From Schlegelella_A sp038234975 (GTDB lineage Bacteria; Pseudomonadota; Gammaproteobacteria; Burkholderiales; Burkholderiaceae_C), in contig JBBSUK010000090.1 in assembly GCA_038234975.1 (NCBI GenBank), forward strand, positions 1 to 15,098: 15,098 bases of DNA. The letters run 5' to 3'. Below, piece by piece: positions 13,360-15,098 of this stretch. The notes under the pieces are model-generated. The model saw only the letters and a program-made list of their open reading frames with translations, made no database searches and had not been told where the DNA came from. The stretch's first letter is position 1; each line of letters begins with the position of its first letter. The position numbers were made by a program, and so were the translations under genes.

Positions 13360-14559
13360 CTATTTCTTCTCGCCGCCCGGGACCTTGCCCTCGACGCCCT
13401 TGACGTAGAAGTTGATGCCGCCGAGGAACTTGTCGTCGGCGTTCGTTCCGGCCGCGACCAGCTCCTTGCCGTCGCTGCCCGTGATCGGCCCCTTCCAGAT
13501 CACGAAGCTGCCGTCCTTCAGCCCGGCCTTGACCGCCTCGACCTTGGCCTTGATCTCGGCCGGCACCTTGTCGGAGATCGACACGATGTCGATCGCGCCT
13601 TCCTTGACGCCCCACCACGAGTGCTGGTCGCCCTTCCACGTGCCGTCGAGCGCGTCCTTCGTGGTCTTGATGTAGTACGGCGCCCAGTTGATGACCGCCG
13701 AGGCGAGGTGGGCGTCGGGCGAGTACGCCTTCATGTCGCTGTCCCAGCCGAACGCGTACTTGCCGGCCTTGCCTGCCGTCTGCAGCACGGCCGAAGAGTC
13801 GGTGTTCTGCATCAGCACGTCGGCGCCGCCGTTGAGGAGCGACTGCGCGGCTTCGCTTTCCTTCGGCGGGTTGAACCATTCGTTGACCCAGACCACCTTG
13901 GTCGTCACCTTGGGGTTGACCGATTGCGCACCGAGCGTGAAGCTGTTGATGTTGCGGATCACCTCGGGAATCGGGACGGAGCCGACGACGCCGAGCGTGT
14001 TGGTCTTGGTCATGCCGCCGGCGATCACGCCGGCCATGTACGCGCCCTGGTAGGTGCGGCTGTCGTACACGTTCATGTTCGGCGCCGTCTTGTAGCCGGT
14101 GGCGTGCTCGAACTTCACGCCCGGGTTGTCGGCGGCCACCTTCATCATCGGATCCATGTAGCCGAAGGTGGTGCCGAAGATCAACTTGTTGCCCTGGCTC
14201 ACCATGTCGCGGATCACGCGCTCGGCGTCGGGGCCTTCGGGCACCGACTCGACGAACGAGGTCTGGATCTTGTCGCCGAACTCCTTCTCGAGCGCCTTTC
14301 GGGCGTTGTCGTGGGCAAAGGTCCAGCCGCCGTCGCCGACCGAGCCGACGTAGGCGAACGCGATCTTGAGCGGGCCACTGGCCGACATCATCGGCGCCGA
14401 AGCGGCGGTCGTCGTCGTCGTGGTGGTCGTCGTCGCGGCAGGCGTCGACGTCGTCGTGGTCGTCGTCTCCTCCTTCTTGCTGCACGCCGACAGGCCTGCG
14501 ATGGCGGCCAGCATGCCGATTCCGGCGAGCCGGACGAACGATCGTTTCGAGAGCGTCAT
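13360..14559 (-). CDS. BMP-family lipoprotein, substrate-binding subunit of an ABC importer
   Basis: This 399-aa protein has a lipoprotein signal, MTLSKRSFVRLAGIGMLAAI followed by AGLSAC, with the acylated Cys at 26. A Thr-rich linker (32-51) and Ala/Ser/Met residues to about 62 follow. The binding fold of the BMP/PnrA family runs from 64 to the end: PLKIAFAYVG, GGWTFAHDNARK, ESVPEGPDAERV, FGTTFGY, VPIPEVI, EWFNPPKES, QNTDSSAV (251-258) and GWDSDMKAYSPD (271-282). PnrA and relatives bind purine nucleosides; with adenine deaminase next in the operon, a purine base or nucleoside is the likely ligand (inferred). It starts 52 bp after the permease stop with a strong GGAGG 8 nt ahead. The strong site fits the excess of binding protein over permease that importers need. 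Confidence 0.94.
   Translation of the reverse strand: MTLSKRSFVRLAGIGMLAAIAGLSACSKKEETTTTTTSTPAATTTTTTTTTAASAPMMSASGPLKIAFAYVGSVGDGGWTFAHDNARKALEKEFGDKIQTSFVESVPEGPDAERVIRDMVSQGNKLIFGTTFGYMDPMMKVAADNPGVKFEHATGYKTAPNMNVYDSRTYQGAYMAGVIAGGMTKTNTLGVVGSVPIPEVIRNINSFTLGAQSVNPKVTTKVVWVNEWFNPPKESEAAQSLLNGGADVLMQNTDSSAVLQTAGKAGKYAFGWDSDMKAYSPDAHLASAVINWAPYYIKTTKDALDGTWKGDQHSWWGVKEGAIDIVSISDKVPAEIKAKVEAVKAGLKDGSFVIWKGPITGSDGKELVAAGTNADDKFLGGINFYVKGVEGKVPGGEKK
14407..14466 (-). repeat. Threonine-codon repeat in the lipoprotein linker
   Basis: Residues 32-51 are encoded almost only by ACG and ACC codons, read on the plus strand as runs of GTC, GTG and CGT triplets. Two Thr runs are separated by Ser-Thr-Pro-Ala-Ala. 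The stretch links the lipid-anchored Cys to the folded domain. It can change length in steps of three bases without breaking the frame. Confidence 0.8.
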
Positions 14560-14567
14560 GGGTGGAT

Positions 14568-14572
14568 CCTCC
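14568..14572 (-). promoter_or_regulatory. Strong ribosome binding site of the BMP lipoprotein gene
   Basis: The minus strand reads GGAGG, 8 nt before the ATG at 14559, inside the 52-bp gap after the permease gene. It fixes the lipoprotein start. Confidence 0.7.
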
Positions 14573-14611
14573 GATGGGTGGTGGCGATTATCCCGGGTGC
14601 TCGTCCGGGGG

Positions 14612-15098
14612 TCATCCGGGATGAAACGGCTTGCCGATCGACGCGGGCATGTTGACGCGGATGAAGGTCGCGTTGCGCGAGATGAGCACGAGCACGGCGA
14701 TTGTCGCGAGGTAGGGCAGCATGGTGAGGAACTGGCTCGCGATCTGCACGCCCTCGCCCTGCAGCGCGAACTGCAGCATCGTCACGCCGCCGAAGAGATA
14801 GGCGCCGAGCAGCACCCGCGCCGGCCGCCAGGTCGCGAAGGTGGTGAGCGCGAGCGCGATCCAGCCCCTCCCCGAGACCATGCCCTCGACCCACAGGTGC
14901 GTGTAGACCACCGACACGTAGGCGCCCGAGATGCCGCACAGCGCGCCGCCGACGACGACCGCCGCGAGGCGGATGCGCCGAACTGGATAGCCCAGCGCGT
15001 GCGCCGATTCGGGCGACTCGCCGACCGCGCGCAGCACCAGGCCGGCGCGCGAGCGGTAGAGGAACCAGGCGATCGCGGCGGTGAGCGCGATCGCGAGG
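14612..15098 (-). CDS. ABC importer permease of the BMP/nucleoside system, C-terminal part (runs off right edge)
   Basis: The open frame enters from the right edge without a start; its first readable residues are LAIALTAAIAWFLYRSRAGL. The 161 residues seen are the C-terminal half of a BPD_transp_2-type permease (family length about 300). RAGLVLRAVGESPESAHALGYPV is the cytoplasmic coupling loop that contacts the ATPase in this family: arginine-rich start, GE/DNP-like turn, then A..LG. Hydrophobic segments follow at IRLAAVVVGGALCGISGAYVSV, GWIALALTTFATW, LLGAYLFGGVTMLQFAL and FLTMLPYLATIAVLVLISR. The short soluble end reads PASIGKPFHPG. In this transporter type it pairs with a second permease and a double-domain ATPase, which should lie right of the window. 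A GTG at 15037 is an internal codon, not the start. Confidence 0.9.
   Translation of the reverse strand, partial: LAIALTAAIAWFLYRSRAGLVLRAVGESPESAHALGYPVRRIRLAAVVVGGALCGISGAYVSVVYTHLWVEGMVSGRGWIALALTTFATWRPARVLLGAYLFGGVTMLQFALQGEGVQIASQFLTMLPYLATIAVLVLISRNATFIRVNMPASIGKPFHPG

Noticed and set aside
13255..14655. Plus-strand open frame of 466 codons opposite the BMP lipoprotein.
   Set aside because: It is a shadow of the lipoprotein gene. The HHRRRSGGRR-type stretch is only the reverse reading of the Thr-codon repeat.

Overview
This window comes from a GC-rich bacterial chromosome. The most likely source is a betaproteobacterium of the Burkholderiales type. That is an inference from strong third-position GC, dense gene packing with many ATGA/GTGA start-stop overlaps, and the gene families present (BMP-type ABC importer next to an adenine-deaminase-like gene, YgiD-type dioxygenase, extensin-like and S10 peptidases). 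I see no rRNA, tRNA, CRISPR array, insertion sequence or phage gene. No stretch longer than about 150 bp lacks a gene. The high GC content produces very long open frames opposite the real genes; I left those out.

Layout. (1) 1-1164, minus: N-terminal part of a large FtsX/YbbP-like ABC permease that runs off the left edge. (2) 1250-2176, plus: a LigB/YgiD-type extradiol dioxygenase, divergent from the permease, whose unusual C-terminal tail overlaps the next convergent gene. (3) 7981 back to 2118, minus: seven co-directional genes in this transcription order: VOC/PhnB-like protein, extensin-like peptidase, 150-aa unknown, RimJ/RimL-type GNAT, S10 serine carboxypeptidase, TEX30/KANL3-like alpha/beta hydrolase, and an orphan BMP-family binding protein. 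GNAT, S10 and hydrolase overlap end to end and look translationally coupled. (4) 8134-10881, plus: an AbrB-type antitoxin and PIN-domain toxin pair, an exonuclease III whose start overlaps the toxin stop, and an exported MORN-repeat protein. A candidate promoter with an inverted repeat lies in front of the antitoxin. (5) 15098 back to 10889, minus: end of a BMP-type ABC permease (5' end outside the window), the cognate BMP lipoprotein, adenine deaminase, a TerC-family membrane protein and a glutathione-S-transferase-like protein. The last three are joined by ATGA overlaps.

How the genes fit together. The right-hand operon reads as purine uptake and salvage: permease and lipoprotein bring in a purine (inference from the PnrA/BMP family), and the deaminase converts adenine to hypoxanthine. 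TerC and the GST are co-translated with it for reasons the sequence does not show. The orphan BMP protein at 2118-3224 is a full-length colinear paralog of the operon lipoprotein, but has no transporter beside it, a different export signal and altered likely ligand-contact positions. I found no clearly new multi-gene system. The observations most worth following are the toxin-antitoxin/ExoIII coupling, the orphan binding protein and the deaminase-TerC-GST linkage.
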